Notes: generated from the letters alone by a model not told the origin. Positions 1 to 10,144 are shown, counted from the stretch's first letter. The stretch: DNA of 64,000 nucleotides from Cerrena zonata (GCA_038087015.1 JASBNA010000058.1:62001-126000); one strand, 5' to 3'. Made by a program: numbers and translations.

Positions 1-1835
1 TCAAGATTCAGAGGATCTTCGAAATATCCATTAAGATAAACCTTATCGTTGATCAATTCATCATTGCCTTGGTTGATAAATCTATCAAACCAAGTAAGAT
101 CATAACCAATGAAATCAGAGTTTTTCAAATTCCATAATTTAGGATTTTTAAACCAAAATTTATCTTTCAAAACCGAATCAACTCTATGAGCAATCTTCAT
201 GTTATTATCAATTTTACTAATTGGAATATAGTAATTTGGGTTATACTTCAATATAGCTTTAGAAACTAAAGTTATGAAATTGGAATATGCTGCATTTTCA
301 AAATCAGTTAATTGAATTTCCATTGGTCTAAATTCAACTCTCCATCCAGGTTTTTCGCTTAAATTTTCTCCATTTGGATATAATGCTGGTGGCTTAAATC
401 TCAAAGTTTGCCAATTGGTACTTTGAATATTTTCAAAATGATCATTTGATAATTCATTATCTTGATTTATTCTTTCATTGAATATGACTAATGGATCTCG
501 AATGAATAAATGAGCAAAATGTTTTGCTAATATTGGATCAAATAACTTTGATTCAATTAATCGATTATAAATCTTTTCATTGATAGGCGAATAAATATCA
601 TTATAAATTTCATTGAAATATGATTTTTTATCATTAAATTTATAATTTTCATCACTTAAATAATTATCAATTGATTCATATCTTGACTTGGGAATTTTTT
701 GTATTGGTTTAGTCAGTTTATTGATTCTTAAATTAGTATCACCGAATTCATTGATAATTCGATCTCCATTAATTCCTTTACCACCTCCCAAATTATTCAT
801 ATGATCTTTAACTTCTTCTTCAACATCTAATCCACCGAAAAAATCATACCCTGGATATGGCTCTTCATCTCGTTCAATAAATGTACGATCATCAACTGCT
901 CCACTAATAACATTCCATCTAACATCTTGATCTACTAAGAAACCTTTGAAAATTGGTGCTGCTGCAGATAACGATAACATGATGGGGGTTAATGGAGCCA
1001 AACTATCATATAAATATCTTGCTTGACTAATATCTTTGGCTTGAACCGTAATTTGTAAACATGATGAACCCATACCAAATCCCATTGAGTCCATATAAAC
1101 AAACCCCGGTTTTGATGCACCAATCCAAGGTTCCAAATCACTATTAAAATAATCACGATTTTTAGGAATTGAATCATCTAATAATTTAGTATTTACATCA
1201 GGATAAATGGGTAAGTTAATGGCAACTTTATGACCTCTTCTTTTTCTAATATTTGCAGTTAAAGTTGGAAATCTAGCGTGTCTATTAATAATTTCATCTG
1301 GCAAAAACAATGACTGAGATGCTGGACCAATTGGTTTTGCATTTGGTGAAGTAAAAATATCACATCCCATTCTTGGAAAGGAAGTTAAAGTGAGTGGTTT
1401 GATATTACTTGGTAATTCAGATTCACTAATTTTTCTTCTTTTAATCATATTTTTTTCAACATAAATATAATCACATATAAAATCTCCATTATAAGGTTTT
1501 AGAGGTGTTGCTTCAATCATGAATCTACCATATTCTGGATGGAAAGAAACATCATTTTCAATAGCTTTATTATAAGATTCTGGTTTTTCTGGATCATTTA
1601 AATCATCTAATATATAATCTTTATCAATAGATAATCTAGCAGTTTTAGATTCATCATTAATATCCACCAACATATATTCAACTTCATCTCCCCAGTAAAA
1701 TTTATCATTTAATCTAGTTTTGGAGTGTTGTTTGAAAATGTTAATAAGTTGAGTAATCCCATTATCTCTAACATGTTCATTATATTGCTTAGCTTCATGC
1801 CAGTCCAATGGAGTACCTAAAGACAAAAGTCCCAT
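1..1835 (-). CDS. GCS1: Glutamate-cysteine ligase (gamma-glutamylcysteine synthetase), C-terminus cut by the window edge
   Basis: Catalyses the ATP-dependent joining of glutamate and cysteine, the rate-limiting cytosolic step of glutathione synthesis. The frame is open from an ATG at 1835 to the window edge with no stop, 611 codons, and I checked it codon by codon. Eukaryotic GCS signatures are visible: MGLLSLGTPLDW at the N-terminus, FYWGDEVEYML near residue 43, HPEYGRFMIEATP near residue 95, MGFGMGSSCLQ near residue 250, and WRVEFRPMEIQLTDFENAAY near residue 500, the substrate/metal-binding core of the family. Yeast homologues are roughly 680 residues, so some 60-80 are missing off the left. 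One CTG codon lies at 9-11 within a FEDPxNL stretch. The gene shares its strand with ADE5,7, and a CACGTG site lies about 800 bases upstream. The family assignment is firm; the symbol follows Candida usage (GSH1 in S. cerevisiae). Confidence 0.95.
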   Translation of the reverse strand, partial: MGLLSLGTPLDWHEAKQYNEHVRDNGITQLINIFKQHSKTRLNDKFYWGDEVEYMLVDINDESKTARLSIDKDYILDDLNDPEKPESYNKAIENDVSFHPEYGRFMIEATPLKPYNGDFICDYIYVEKNMIKRRKISESELPSNIKPLTLTSFPRMGCDIFTSPNAKPIGPASQSLFLPDEIINRHARFPTLTANIRKRRGHKVAINLPIYPDVNTKLLDDSIPKNRDYFNSDLEPWIGASKPGFVYMDSMGFGMGSSCLQITVQAKDISQARYLYDSLAPLTPIMLSLSAAAPIFKGFLVDQDVRWNVISGAVDDRTFIERDEEPYPGYDFFGGLDVEEEVKDHMNNLGGGKGINGDRIINEFGDTNLRINKLTKPIQKIPKSRYESIDNYLSDENYKFNDKKSYFNEIYNDIYSPINEKIYNRLIESKLFDPILAKHFAHLFIRDPLVIFNERINQDNELSNDHFENIQSTNWQTLRFKPPALYPNGENLSEKPGWRVEFRPMEIQLTDFENAAYSNFITLVSKAILKYNPNYYIPISKIDNNMKIAHRVDSVLKDKFWFKNPKLWNLKNSDFIGYDLTWFDRFINQGNDELINDKVYLNGYFEDPLNL

Positions 1836-2829
1836 GGTTAAGAAATGAAAAGAAGTAAAAAATTAATAAGAAGCGAATGAAACGAACGAAAGTTAATCGA
1901 TAATTCCCAATTCTAACAGCTTCCGAAAAGTCCAACAGCCTCCGACGTGAACCTATTCAACTAAACTTGTTGGTACCAACTAAAATCAAAGAAGTGAAGT
2001 AAATGAAGTAAAGAAGTGAAAAACGAAAAAAATACTGGAAAGCAAAAAATATCCAATTAAGCTAATGGGAATTTTCAAAAAAGTAATATCGCCTAATTAT
2101 TAGCACTCTTATCAAGGTAAAACACCTTCTAATTCAATCCAAATTCAATTATAACTCTAGTTTTTGTGAAAAACCTCTTCTTCTTCTAAATTTTTTCCTA
2201 CTTCTTCCTTTTTTGTGCTTTACCTCTTCGCAAGCCAATTCCGCAGCCTGATAAACCTATTGAAAGTAGCACTAGCTATCGGAAAAGAGAAGTAAGTAGA
2301 ATAAAGATTTGAGCCAAAAGAACCTCCAACTATATATACCTAATCAACTACAACTACACTTACGATATCCAATCAAATCAATACGAAATCAATACAAAAT
2401 CAACTGATAAAATGTAATTAATAAGCACTAATTTTTCTCAACCATTTTTTTTTTTGACTTTGTTTCTCTTTGTTCCTTTTACTAGTGTTTGACAGCGTCT
2501 TTAGTCTCTTGTAGTTTTCCAACATAACCTTATGAATCAACCCCTTTCAGGAGTTATATCCATGTTGCAACCGCTAGTTGTTGTGGAGCTCTTCGGTAGA
2601 TCTAATAATTGATAAATGAATTTGCTAAAAGCACGTGACCGGAAGACCGCTAACTCAAGAGGATAATTATTCCTAATCGGGATAAAATTATCGCCCGGAA
2701 AAACAAGACCCAACCCGTACCCCAACCGATATCTGCAACTACATTGGAGACATAAAGAAACTATTATACAATACAAAAAGAACAAACTAAAATATCTATC
2801 TAATGACAACTAAAGGAAGTGAAGAGTGA
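1836..2829. other. Intergenic: GCS1 promoter and ADE5,7 3' flank
   Basis: About 990 bases between two minus-strand genes, AT-rich with A/T runs. The only recognisable element is CACGTG at 2632-2637. A 90-codon open frame at 2537-2809 (minus) has no domain and is not called. I see no RNA gene. Confidence 0.7.
2632..2637. promoter_or_regulatory. CACGTG (Cbf1-type E-box) upstream of GCS1
   Basis: The palindrome CACGTG followed by AC lies about 800 bases upstream of the GCS1 start. CACGTGAC is the classical Cbf1 site, and Cbf1 co-activates sulfur-assimilation genes in yeasts. The link to GCS1 is inferred; a single 6-mer may be chance, and the distance is long for a yeast promoter. Confidence 0.4.
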
Positions 2830-5220
2830 TTAGTATAAGGTGGAAGAGTTATTAACAATACATCCAGCATCATTTTCTTTTTTATCAACTAATTCACCAA
2901 TGACAACGGCATCTTCACCTTCTTGTTTTAAGTTACTAAGAACTTGATCGACGTTTTGTTTTTCAACAATAAGGACCATTCCGATACCAAGGTTGAAGGT
3001 TTTGAGTAAATCTTCGATTGGAACATTACCTTCTTTACCAAACCATTTAAAGATATCTGGAACGGACCATTGGTTCATATCAACAACTGCTTGTAAGTTT
3101 TTTGGCAAAGCTCTTGGAATGTTTTCAACTAAACCACCACCAGTGATATGAGCCAACCCAAGTAATAAATCTTGGTTGATTGATTTTAATAATTGTTTAA
3201 CATAAATTCTAGTTGGTACTAATAATTCTTCACCAATGGTTTTACCATTATTAGTCCATGGAGCAATTGATTTATAATTATAATTTTCAGAAGTTTCGAT
3301 GATATGACGAACCAAGGAGAAACCATTGGAATGGACCCCATCAGATTTCATACCAATTAAGACATTACCTGATTTCATATTATTAATTTGTGGTAAAATT
3401 TTATTCTTATTAACTGCACCAACGGAAGTACCGTTGGTATCATAATGACCAACGTCATACATACCTGGCATTTCACTGGTTTCCCCACCAACTAAAGCAC
3501 ATCCAGCTTGAATACATCCATCAGCAACACCGTTAACGAATTTTGCTGCAACTTCAATATCTAATTTACCAGTTGCGAAATAATCCAAGAAAATTAATGG
3601 TTCAGCACCTTGAACAACTAAATCATTAACATTCATTGCAACTAAATCAATACCAACAGTATCATGAATATCCATAATTTGAGCAATTCTTAATTTAGTA
3701 CCAACCCCATCAGTGGCAGCAACTAATAAAGTTTCGTCAGTTTTATAACCGGCTTTTGATAAATCAAATAATCCACCAAATCCACCAATATCTGAATCAG
3801 CACCAGTTCTAGCAGTTGATTTAACTTTAGCTTTAATTTGTTCGACTAATAAATTACCATTATCAACTGATACACCAGCTTCTGCATAAGTAGTACCTTG
3901 TTTATTAACAGCTTTATCAGCATCTCTGAATGCTCTATGGGCAATATCTTTACGATTATATTTATCTTTAAATTCAATATGCTCAACACCTTTATATGCT
4001 TGATCAACAGCTTGTCTTAAAGTTTCACCAGTGGCAGTTGATGCAATGACTCTACCACCTGATGTAACAACTTTACCATCTTTATAATCAGTACCAGCAT
4101 GGAATACATAGGTATCTTTTGGTAAAGGCTCTTTGATGGTGATTTCGTCTCCTTTGTTATATTTATCTGGATAACCACCAGCTGCTAAAACAACAGTAGT
4201 AGCAAAAGTATTTGGCTTGGTTTTAATAGTAACAGAATCTAATCTATGTTCAGCAGCAGCTAACATAACTTCGGCTAAATCAGTATCTTCTGTCAATAAT
4301 GGTAAAACTGATTGAGTTTCTGGATCACCAAATCTAACATTATATTCTAATACTTTTGGTTCTTTTGATGGAGTTAACATAATACCAGTGAACAAAATCC
4401 CAGTCATTGGGAACCCATCTTTTCTCATACCTTCAATGGTTGGTTTAATAATTTGTTCATCAATTTTTCTTAAGACTTCTGGAGTTGCAATTGGAGCAGG
4501 TGCATAAGTACCCATACCACCAGTATTTAAACCTTTATCACCATCACCAATTCTTTTATGGTCTTGAGCAGCAGGTAAATTGTAAAAAGAATAACCATCA
4601 CTAATAGTTAAAATTGAAAGCTCATCACCTTCCAAATATTCTTCAATAACGATTTCATCACCGGCAGTACCAAAAGATCTATCAACCATAATTTCATTTA
4701 AACCTGCCAATGCTTCTTCTTTAGTTTCTGGAATTAAAACACCCTTACCACCGGCAATACCATCGGCTTTCAAAACTATTTTATAATCAACGGTTTCCAC
4801 ATGTTTTTTGGCTTCTTCATATGAAGTGAAATTTTGAAATCTTGCAGTTGGAATATTATGTTTATCCATAAAAATCTTAGAATGGGCTTTCGAACCTTCT
4901 AATAAAGCAGCTTTAGCACTTGGACCAAATACTGGAATACCAACTTTAGTGAAAACTGAAGTTATACCATCAACCAAAGGTTGTTCAGGACCAGGAACAA
5001 CCAAATCAATTTTTTTGTCAACAGCAAATTTTTGTAAAGCATCGAAGTGTTTAGGAGATCCTGATAACTCAGGAACATTAACAACTTTATTAGTAATTGC
5101 AGTACCACCATTACCTGGAGCAACGTAGATAGCTTTGACGTTTGAAGATTGTGCCAATCTCCAAGAAATAGCATGTTCTCTACCACCGTTACCGACAATA
5201 AGCACGTTGAGGTTAGACAT
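2830..5220 (-). CDS. ADE5,7: Bifunctional GAR synthetase / AIR synthetase (purine biosynthesis)
   Basis: A 796-residue cytosolic enzyme carrying two steps of de novo purine synthesis: phosphoribosylamine-glycine ligase (GARS, residues about 1-430) and phosphoribosylformylglycinamidine cyclo-ligase (AIRS, about 450-796). GARS motifs seen are GNGGREHA near residue 10, GPEQPLVDG near 78, the ATP-grasp loop DGIAGGKGV near 153 and RFGDPETQ near 297. AIRS motifs include DGVGTKL near 502, NDLVVQGAEPL and GGGLVENIPR. Length and domain order match fungal ADE5,7, which lacks the GART domain fused in animals. The ATG at 5218-5220 directly precedes the conserved N-terminus. No frameshift is seen and in-frame CTG codons appear absent in the lines scanned. 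A TGACTC element upstream suggests Gcn4/Bas1-type control. Confidence 0.97.
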   Translation of the reverse strand: MSNLNVLIVGNGGREHAISWRLAQSSNVKAIYVAPGNGGTAITNKVVNVPELSGSPKHFDALQKFAVDKKIDLVVPGPEQPLVDGITSVFTKVGIPVFGPSAKAALLEGSKAHSKIFMDKHNIPTARFQNFTSYEEAKKHVETVDYKIVLKADGIAGGKGVLIPETKEEALAGLNEIMVDRSFGTAGDEIVIEEYLEGDELSILTISDGYSFYNLPAAQDHKRIGDGDKGLNTGGMGTYAPAPIATPEVLRKIDEQIIKPTIEGMRKDGFPMTGILFTGIMLTPSKEPKVLEYNVRFGDPETQSVLPLLTEDTDLAEVMLAAAEHRLDSVTIKTKPNTFATTVVLAAGGYPDKYNKGDEITIKEPLPKDTYVFHAGTDYKDGKVVTSGGRVIASTATGETLRQAVDQAYKGVEHIEFKDKYNRKDIAHRAFRDADKAVNKQGTTYAEAGVSVDNGNLLVEQIKAKVKSTARTGADSDIGGFGGLFDLSKAGYKTDETLLVAATDGVGTKLRIAQIMDIHDTVGIDLVAMNVNDLVVQGAEPLIFLDYFATGKLDIEVAAKFVNGVADGCIQAGCALVGGETSEMPGMYDVGHYDTNGTSVGAVNKNKILPQINNMKSGNVLIGMKSDGVHSNGFSLVRHIIETSENYNYKSIAPWTNNGKTIGEELLVPTRIYVKQLLKSINQDLLLGLAHITGGGLVENIPRALPKNLQAVVDMNQWSVPDIFKWFGKEGNVPIEDLLKTFNLGIGMVLIVEKQNVDQVLSNLKQEGEDAVVIGELVDKKENDAGCIVNNSSTLY

Positions 5221-5607
5221 TTTTAAACTTCTAGAGGATGTAAAGTAATAAGAGACTCGACAATTAAAAGACGTCTACTAGAAAAGAAGTAGACATGAAT
5301 AAAGATTTATAAATTAACTCTTCCCATCGCACCAGAGCATTTTCCAAAATTTTTTTTTTGTTTTGTTAGCGATTCAGTGAGAATCAATTAAAAATTGACT
5401 CTGAAATTTCGATACAAAGTATGGGGTTATGTATTACTAGATTACTATAAGCATTATACTATGAGTAGTATACTGTGAGTATTGTATAATAAGGATTGTA
5501 TCATAAGATTATATTACAGACACTGGCGTGGACACAGAAATTAATGAGATTGTAGAATAGAATTCTTGTATAGCTCTATTTACACATATGTACAAGATTA
5601 AATGAGT
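5221..5607. other. Intergenic: ADE5,7 promoter and MRPL3 3' flank
   Basis: 387 AT-rich bases. TGACTC lies at 5396-5401. Around 5435-5520 is a degenerate repeat of short TATA/GTATTGTA-like words. No gene is seen. Confidence 0.7.
5396..5401. promoter_or_regulatory. TGACTC (Gcn4/Bas1-type) site upstream of ADE5,7
   Basis: TGACTC lies about 176-181 bases 5' of the ADE5,7 start. In S. cerevisiae, ADE genes are activated by Bas1/Bas2 through TGACTC, the core also bound by Gcn4. The site is visible; its function here is inferred by analogy. Confidence 0.45.
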
Positions 5608-6708
5608 TTAAATGGAAACGTCACCCAGACCAACTATACCTTCAAATTTGTAATCTTTGTCACTTGGTAATTTGACATCACCACCATCCTGACTAATTGG
5701 AGAGTATAAATAATAAGACATTAAAGCATTAACCACGGCTCTATTTTTAGCTTCTCTTAAAGAAGCACCAACACCTTCACCTAATTTTTCAGCACCGCAG
5801 AAGGCCCCAGCAACAAATATAGCATGATTAGTTAATCTACCAGTTTCAGCAATTAATCTAATTTCGACTGGATCTTCAAAATTCAATTTTTCACATAATC
5901 TAACTAATTCTCTAGTTGGTTTACTGAATTGGAACATTTGTTCAATTGGTAATTTTCTTGATAAAATATGATCTTGGATGAATTTTTTGGTGGTTTCTTC
6001 ATTGGTATGAGTGTATAAACCACCAATGATAGCTCTTACCGAACTAGCATATGATTCAGCTTCTTTTGAAATGAAAGTATTATCGTTTAAAGATTTAATT
6101 TCATTTGAACTTACTTCGGTAACACCATCTTCTTTAAATTCTTCTTTTGATTCATCAGATTGATATCTTATTCTACCATATTTCAAAAATTCTGGTTCTT
6201 TTGATAAAAATTTTTCTAATTTTGAGCTTTGATCAATTTCTAAACCCCAACTCTTACCAATTTCAAATAATGTTTCGACTCCCATAAACGAGTCAACTGC
6301 AACATTATGAACTGGCATGGGTAACCTTGGATATTTAACAAGTAAATATTCGGCAATATAATATGATAATAATGTTTTACCTAATGTATTTAATCCAAAA
6401 TTATTAGCTAACCCATCAAATTTATGCAAATTTAATGCTTGTGATAAAGTTGACAATGAATAACTCGATGGGAAATTCAATCTGGCGTGTAATGCAACTA
6501 ATGGTGGGGATTGTTGTGCAGTCAGTTCGGGTAATCTATGGGTGAATATAGTATTTCTATAACTATCGTAATTGGTGATTGATTCGTATTCGGTTTTCAA
6601 ACTGGTATCCGGTTGCGCAACATGGTAGCATGCAACTTGCGCTTGGAATATGCGTCCTGCTCGCAAGAGTCCGGCCCTGGCCTTGCTTCTAGTTATCACA
6701 CTCAACAT
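5608..6708 (-). CDS. MRPL3: Mitochondrial large-subunit ribosomal protein mL44
   Basis: About 366 residues. A structural protein of the mitochondrial 54S subunit with a degenerate RNase III-like fold followed by a double-stranded RNA-binding domain. The N-terminus (MLSVITRSKARAG) is basic and hydroxylated, as expected of a mitochondrial presequence. The RNase III-like part runs from about residue 85 (LHARLNFPSSYSLS) and includes NNFGLNTLGKTLLSYYIAEYL-type sequence. The dsRBD occupies about residues 285-345 (ETGRLTNHAIFVAGAF, GVGASLREAKNRAVVNAL). I chose the ATG at 6706-6708 because three codons further upstream the open frame has only a TTG. A GAAAATTTTC element sits about 50 bases upstream. 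The gene is intact. Confidence 0.93.
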   Translation of the reverse strand: MLSVITRSKARAGLLRAGRIFQAQVACYHVAQPDTSLKTEYESITNYDSYRNTIFTHRLPELTAQQSPPLVALHARLNFPSSYSLSTLSQALNLHKFDGLANNFGLNTLGKTLLSYYIAEYLLVKYPRLPMPVHNVAVDSFMGVETLFEIGKSWGLEIDQSSKLEKFLSKEPEFLKYGRIRYQSDESKEEFKEDGVTEVSSNEIKSLNDNTFISKEAESYASSVRAIIGGLYTHTNEETTKKFIQDHILSRKLPIEQMFQFSKPTRELVRLCEKLNFEDPVEIRLIAETGRLTNHAIFVAGAFCGAEKLGEGVGASLREAKNRAVVNALMSYYLYSPISQDGGDVKLPSDKDYKFEGIVGLGDVSI

Positions 6709-6756
6709 CTTATTCAAACCGTATAACTCTGGTTAATGGTCTTTCGATGAAAACTT

Positions 6757-6766
6757 GAAAATTTTC
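6757..6766. promoter_or_regulatory. RRPE-like AATTTT element in the MRPL3 promoter
   Basis: GAAAATTTTC just upstream of MRPL3 and next to a long T tract. AATTTT-type elements are known to control both cytosolic and mitochondrial ribosomal genes in Candida albicans. Assignment is by motif match only. Confidence 0.45.
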
Positions 6767-7176
6767 TATTTTTTTTTTTTTTTTTTCACCTTCGCTCTGA
6801 TGATTATATAAGCGAGGAAAACATCCGTACATAAATTAAGAGTACCATAGGCATGAACCAACGATTGGCATTGCATTACAGTGACATGATCTTGACCTGT
6901 CATAGTCGCATCAGTAGACTGACATTGAGCTACTGGGTGTAAAGCTGAAACGGCTAGGAATAAAATTTATAAATTAAGCTGCTGGGCGTAAAATTGGTAA
7001 CATCAGTTGAAAATATATGACTGCAGCCATGGTTGTTTAATTGTTACTATGCCGGGATGGTACAGCCAGTGGACAGCTAAGGAGGGAGTTGACGGCAGTG
7101 AAGCAGTTTAATTTGTTCCACTAGAATGTCTGCCAACAACTTCATCATCAAGACTCACCACCAAGGCCAAAACAGA

Positions 7177-7300
7177 TAAACAACTTAACAGAAAGGCAAA
7201 CAACTTAACAGAAAGGCAAACAACTAAACGAAGGACAACTAAACAGAAAGACAAACAGCTAAACAGAAAGACAACAGCTAAACAGAGAGAGGTTAACAGT
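7177..7300. repeat. Imperfect tandem repeat, unit about 15-20 bases
   Basis: Five to six degenerate copies of a unit like CAACTTAACAGAAAGG / CAGCTAAACAGAAAGA in direct orientation. The first two copies are almost identical and later ones drift. It lies in the promoter of the small gene at 7465 and looks like slippage-derived low-complexity sequence. Confidence 0.75.
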
Positions 7301-7464
7301 TAACTGTTCATAATTGCAGCAATTGCTGGGAAAGAGACCGGGGTCGTGCACCCTGCCCAAATTCGTGGTTAACCAACCAAAGGACAAAGAAATTTACTTC
7401 TTAAAAACTACAACTAGAGCTTTTAAAGAGTTGGTATAACTAAACCACAGATAAGTAACAAAAG

Positions 7465-7647
7465 ATGGCAGCACACGGTCCTCCGTTAAACATCTGGGCT
7501 ATTGGGGCCATGTCCTCTGTTTTGATCATTTACGTTGGTCTTAAAGCACCTTTAAAATACAAATGGGCTAAAGAGAGAAGACTTAGTCCAAAAGCTGATT
7601 TAGCTTGGAGAAATGCTGCTGATAAATGGCTTGTTAATAATCAATAA
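7465..7647 (+). CDS. Small single-span membrane protein, 60 residues, probably mitochondrial
   Basis: A short but convincing reading frame: ATG start, 60 codons, TAA, isolated on the plus strand with its own flanks and no overlapping gene. Residues about 10-28 (WAIGAMSSVLIIYVGL) form one transmembrane helix, followed by a basic, amphipathic tail with KYKWAKERRLSPKADLAW. The layout (short N-terminus, one helix, positively charged C-terminus) is that of small inner-membrane subunits of respiratory complexes or ATP synthase. I do not recognise the family. A distant relative of ATP synthase subunit k (Atp19) or of a complex I accessory subunit is possible but unproven. Codon use resembles the neighbouring genes. 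Confidence 0.65.
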   Translation: MAAHGPPLNIWAIGAMSSVLIIYVGLKAPLKYKWAKERRLSPKADLAWRNAADKWLVNNQ

Positions 7648-7719
7648 GTTATTTGCATTTGATTCTATTTATTTATACTTTAATGTACATTTATTAAGTC
7701 TATATTCTATAAAATTGTA

Positions 7720-9042
7720 TTAACCATTTTTAAATGAATTCATTTCGATATTTTCATTTGGTAATGAATTATTGATTGTTTCAATTTTTTGTAATTTAAC
7801 CCAATCACTTTCTAATTTTAAAAAACACCATAACCATCTTCTTAAAATCTCTAGTATTTCAACAATTGTGTAACCAAAGGAATATACATCATTACCAAAT
7901 AAAAATTGACCCAAATGATTGAATACGTTTAAATTTTGCTGATCTTTGATAATGAATATTTTGAAAACCCAGAGAAACCTCAAGACGAAATCAGTCATGA
8001 TGACTGAGTAGTAGCCAATCATATTCTTATAAACTAGTTGGTTCCAAGGTCTAAGAGGGATAAAGGTAGTTTCTGATTTGAAAAATGGTTCAAATAATTG
8101 AAACCCCCAATCCATTCGAACATCCCAGATAAATGAATAAGTAGAATTGACGATGGAAGCAAAATACCAACAAATATTCAACCACTTCAAACTTTCTAAT
8201 AATTGAGTTTGGGAAATATCTTGGGAATTTTCAGGATTTAACTTCAGTAACTTTAACTTTATTAATAAATTTATCAAAATTGGTACTAATCCACTGAAAT
8301 ACTTTAAAAAATTGAACAAATGTTGTTTCTGGTTAGTTAATTTATATTCAAACCAACATTGTTTCATTCTTATTAATCCTGGAATTGCCAATACGATAAA
8401 TTCAATCTTAGAATTATATATTTCATTACTAAAAGTACTCCATACGAATAAACTCAAATCGTTTAACACTTTGGAATAAGACGTTAAACTATCTGATATT
8501 AAAATATCATTTGTTCTCATGGTTTGGGAATTAATTCCTCCCATCAATATTCTCTTAACCGTGGTATACATCCGGTATTGTCCAAAAGTTTCCTTCTTTC
8601 TTGAATACCAAAACAAGCGCTGGAAACCGTACCCAAGTGAAACGTATGGAAGCATTACATGGATCGGATATAAAATAACATTTTGATCCTTTTTCAAACC
8701 AACTGAAACATAAACCAAATATGATATTAAATTTATTGTTGCTAATTTTTTCAAAGATGCTTTAATACCTCGAATTAACACAAGGTTCTCCTTAACATCC
8801 GCTGGATTTGCAGTGGAGTATTCCCCAGTGGCACTGGCTTGGATCAGTCCATCCAAGTGTGAATAGTTGTGATTGGAATATGATAAATTTAATAATGATA
8901 AAATGTTCAATTTTTGACTTTCATAACAATATCTAACTAGTAAATACCATAGGAAAACCCCTAATTGTAATGCAAAAATAACTTTATATGGAAGTGGGAC
9001 CAAATTCCCAAACACAATCCCCGAGTCTGTTGCTTCATCCAT
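7720..9042 (-). CDS. ERD1: Erd1-like EXS-domain Golgi membrane protein
   Basis: About 440 residues, polytopic, with an EXS domain as in S. cerevisiae Erd1. That protein is needed to retain ER luminal proteins and for Golgi glycosylation, by recycling Golgi glycosyltransferases and exporting phosphate. Visible are an N-terminal helix after NLVPLPYKVIFALQLG and several later hydrophobic segments. The C-terminal EXS signature is RPWNQLVYKNMIGYY (about residue 335), then FVLRFLWVFKIF, and EILRRWLWCFLKLESDWVKL near residue 410. The start is the ATG at 9040-9042 (MDEATDSG); the open frame runs five codons further upstream, but only to a TTG. Length is somewhat more than the 362 residues of the S. 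cerevisiae protein. The gene is intact. Confidence 0.88.
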   Translation of the reverse strand: MDEATDSGIVFGNLVPLPYKVIFALQLGVFLWYLLVRYCYESQKLNILSLLNLSYSNHNYSHLDGLIQASATGEYSTANPADVKENLVLIRGIKASLKKLATINLISYLVYVSVGLKKDQNVILYPIHVMLPYVSLGYGFQRLFWYSRKKETFGQYRMYTTVKRILMGGINSQTMRTNDILISDSLTSYSKVLNDLSLFVWSTFSNEIYNSKIEFIVLAIPGLIRMKQCWFEYKLTNQKQHLFNFLKYFSGLVPILINLLIKLKLLKLNPENSQDISQTQLLESLKWLNICWYFASIVNSTYSFIWDVRMDWGFQLFEPFFKSETTFIPLRPWNQLVYKNMIGYYSVIMTDFVLRFLWVFKIFIIKDQQNLNVFNHLGQFLFGNDVYSFGYTIVEILEILRRWLWCFLKLESDWVKLQKIETINNSLPNENIEMNSFKNG

Positions 9043-10144
9043 TTCTAATTCATTCAAGACAAGAAGAACAACTGGTACTTACAATAATGGTAATGGTCTT
9101 GAATCTCGCTGTTTTGCTTCTACTTCCGGGGGTTACTAGCTCTTCCCCCAACTTAGCCGCAGTCACGTGCCCAGGCACAGATCGCGCCCGGATGTCCTCC
9201 TCTACAGCCTTGCAATCTGAAGTCTTAACATGAAAGTCTTGCATTACAAGTAGCATTAGGTCTTGCATTACAAGTCATTAGGTCTTGCGTTACAAGTCAT
9301 AACGCTAAACCTTTGTCAAGGTTTAGTGGTTTAGGAAAATTACAATCGGTGATTCTTGCAAGGCTTCAGACACAACCTGTTCATCGTGGAACAGATCATG
9401 ATTTAGGTATGTTGTAATCAGAAGTATTCATGATTAGCATGGAAGACATCATTAGCCCAAAGAATCATCAATTGTTCTTTTCACCTATCAAATACAACAC
9501 TCAGGAGAATCAAATCTTTTTATTCAAAATAAATACATTTATATAAAAAAAAATCAAAAATGAAAAAAAAAAAAAAAAAAAAAAAATACGTCAAGAAGCA
9601 AAACTTCACGTTCTATAAGTAACTTGTTAATAAAATGTTCTCAAACATGTTATACATGATCTTCTGTATAATCCACCAATGAGCAGTTGAGTGAGTTACC
9701 TTCAGAATTTTCAGTGTGTTTGGCATAAAATCGAATCGGTCATAGTCCTGAAAAGGAGCCTCCGTTTGGGGCGACATCGTGTCATCACGGTAACTCATCC
9801 GTCAACTGACTCACCAGGAGTCTTAGCTAACATACTTGTATGGTTGATAAAGAAGAGTAGAATAGGATAAAGAAAACTCGAGTGCTTGTCTTTTTAAAGT
9901 GAGGAAAACTTTTTTTTTTCAATTTGTTTGTCGATGCATCGTGTTACCCGGATTTTCCAACAGAGGGCTCTTTACTGCAAAAGTCTACAAAGTATGGTAG
10001 AAGTATTAAGGATACGCTATATTGAAGACATGGTGTATTAAAGATGTGGTATATTAAAGATACGGTATGGTAAGAATACGCTATGTTAAAGATATGATAC
10101 ATACGATATATATATGTCAGATATGTTACAGGATAAGATAGATG
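9043..10144. other. Intergenic: ERD1 promoter and RRP17 3' flank
   Basis: 1.1 kb without a supported gene. It holds a CACGTG at 9164-9169, a three-copy direct repeat at 9230-9302, a long A tract at about 9541-9590, and degenerate repeats around GATATGGTATATTAAAGATAC-like words at 10000-10110. A 61-codon frame at 9613-9798 (minus) has no recognisable domain. Confidence 0.7.
9230..9302. repeat. Three-copy direct repeat, unit about 23 bases
   Basis: Three near-identical copies of GTCTTGCATTACAAGT followed by CATTAG or a variant, in direct orientation. The middle copies are almost exact and the outer ones carry single changes. Lies upstream of ERD1; no function is apparent. Confidence 0.8.

Larger units (their letters stand above)
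6709..7464. other. Intergenic: divergent promoter region MRPL3 / small membrane protein
   Basis: 756 bases. Next to MRPL3 are a poly(T) tract and the AATTTT element. Further along is a run of imperfect 15-20 base repeats around AACTTAACAGAAAGGCAAAC (about 7177-7300). No RNA gene is seen. Confidence 0.7.

Noticed and set aside
989..1177. 62-codon minus-strand open frame
   Set aside because: Lies inside GCS1 in another frame; the GCS1 frame is continuous through it.
2537..2809. 90-codon minus-strand open frame between GCS1 and ADE5,7
   Set aside because: No domain and no conserved pattern; sits in 3' flank and promoter sequence.
9043..9268. Possible upstream exon of ERD1 with GTAAGT donor near 9078
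   Set aside because: No branch point, the intron would be about 40 bases, and the family N-terminus already starts at the ATG 9042.
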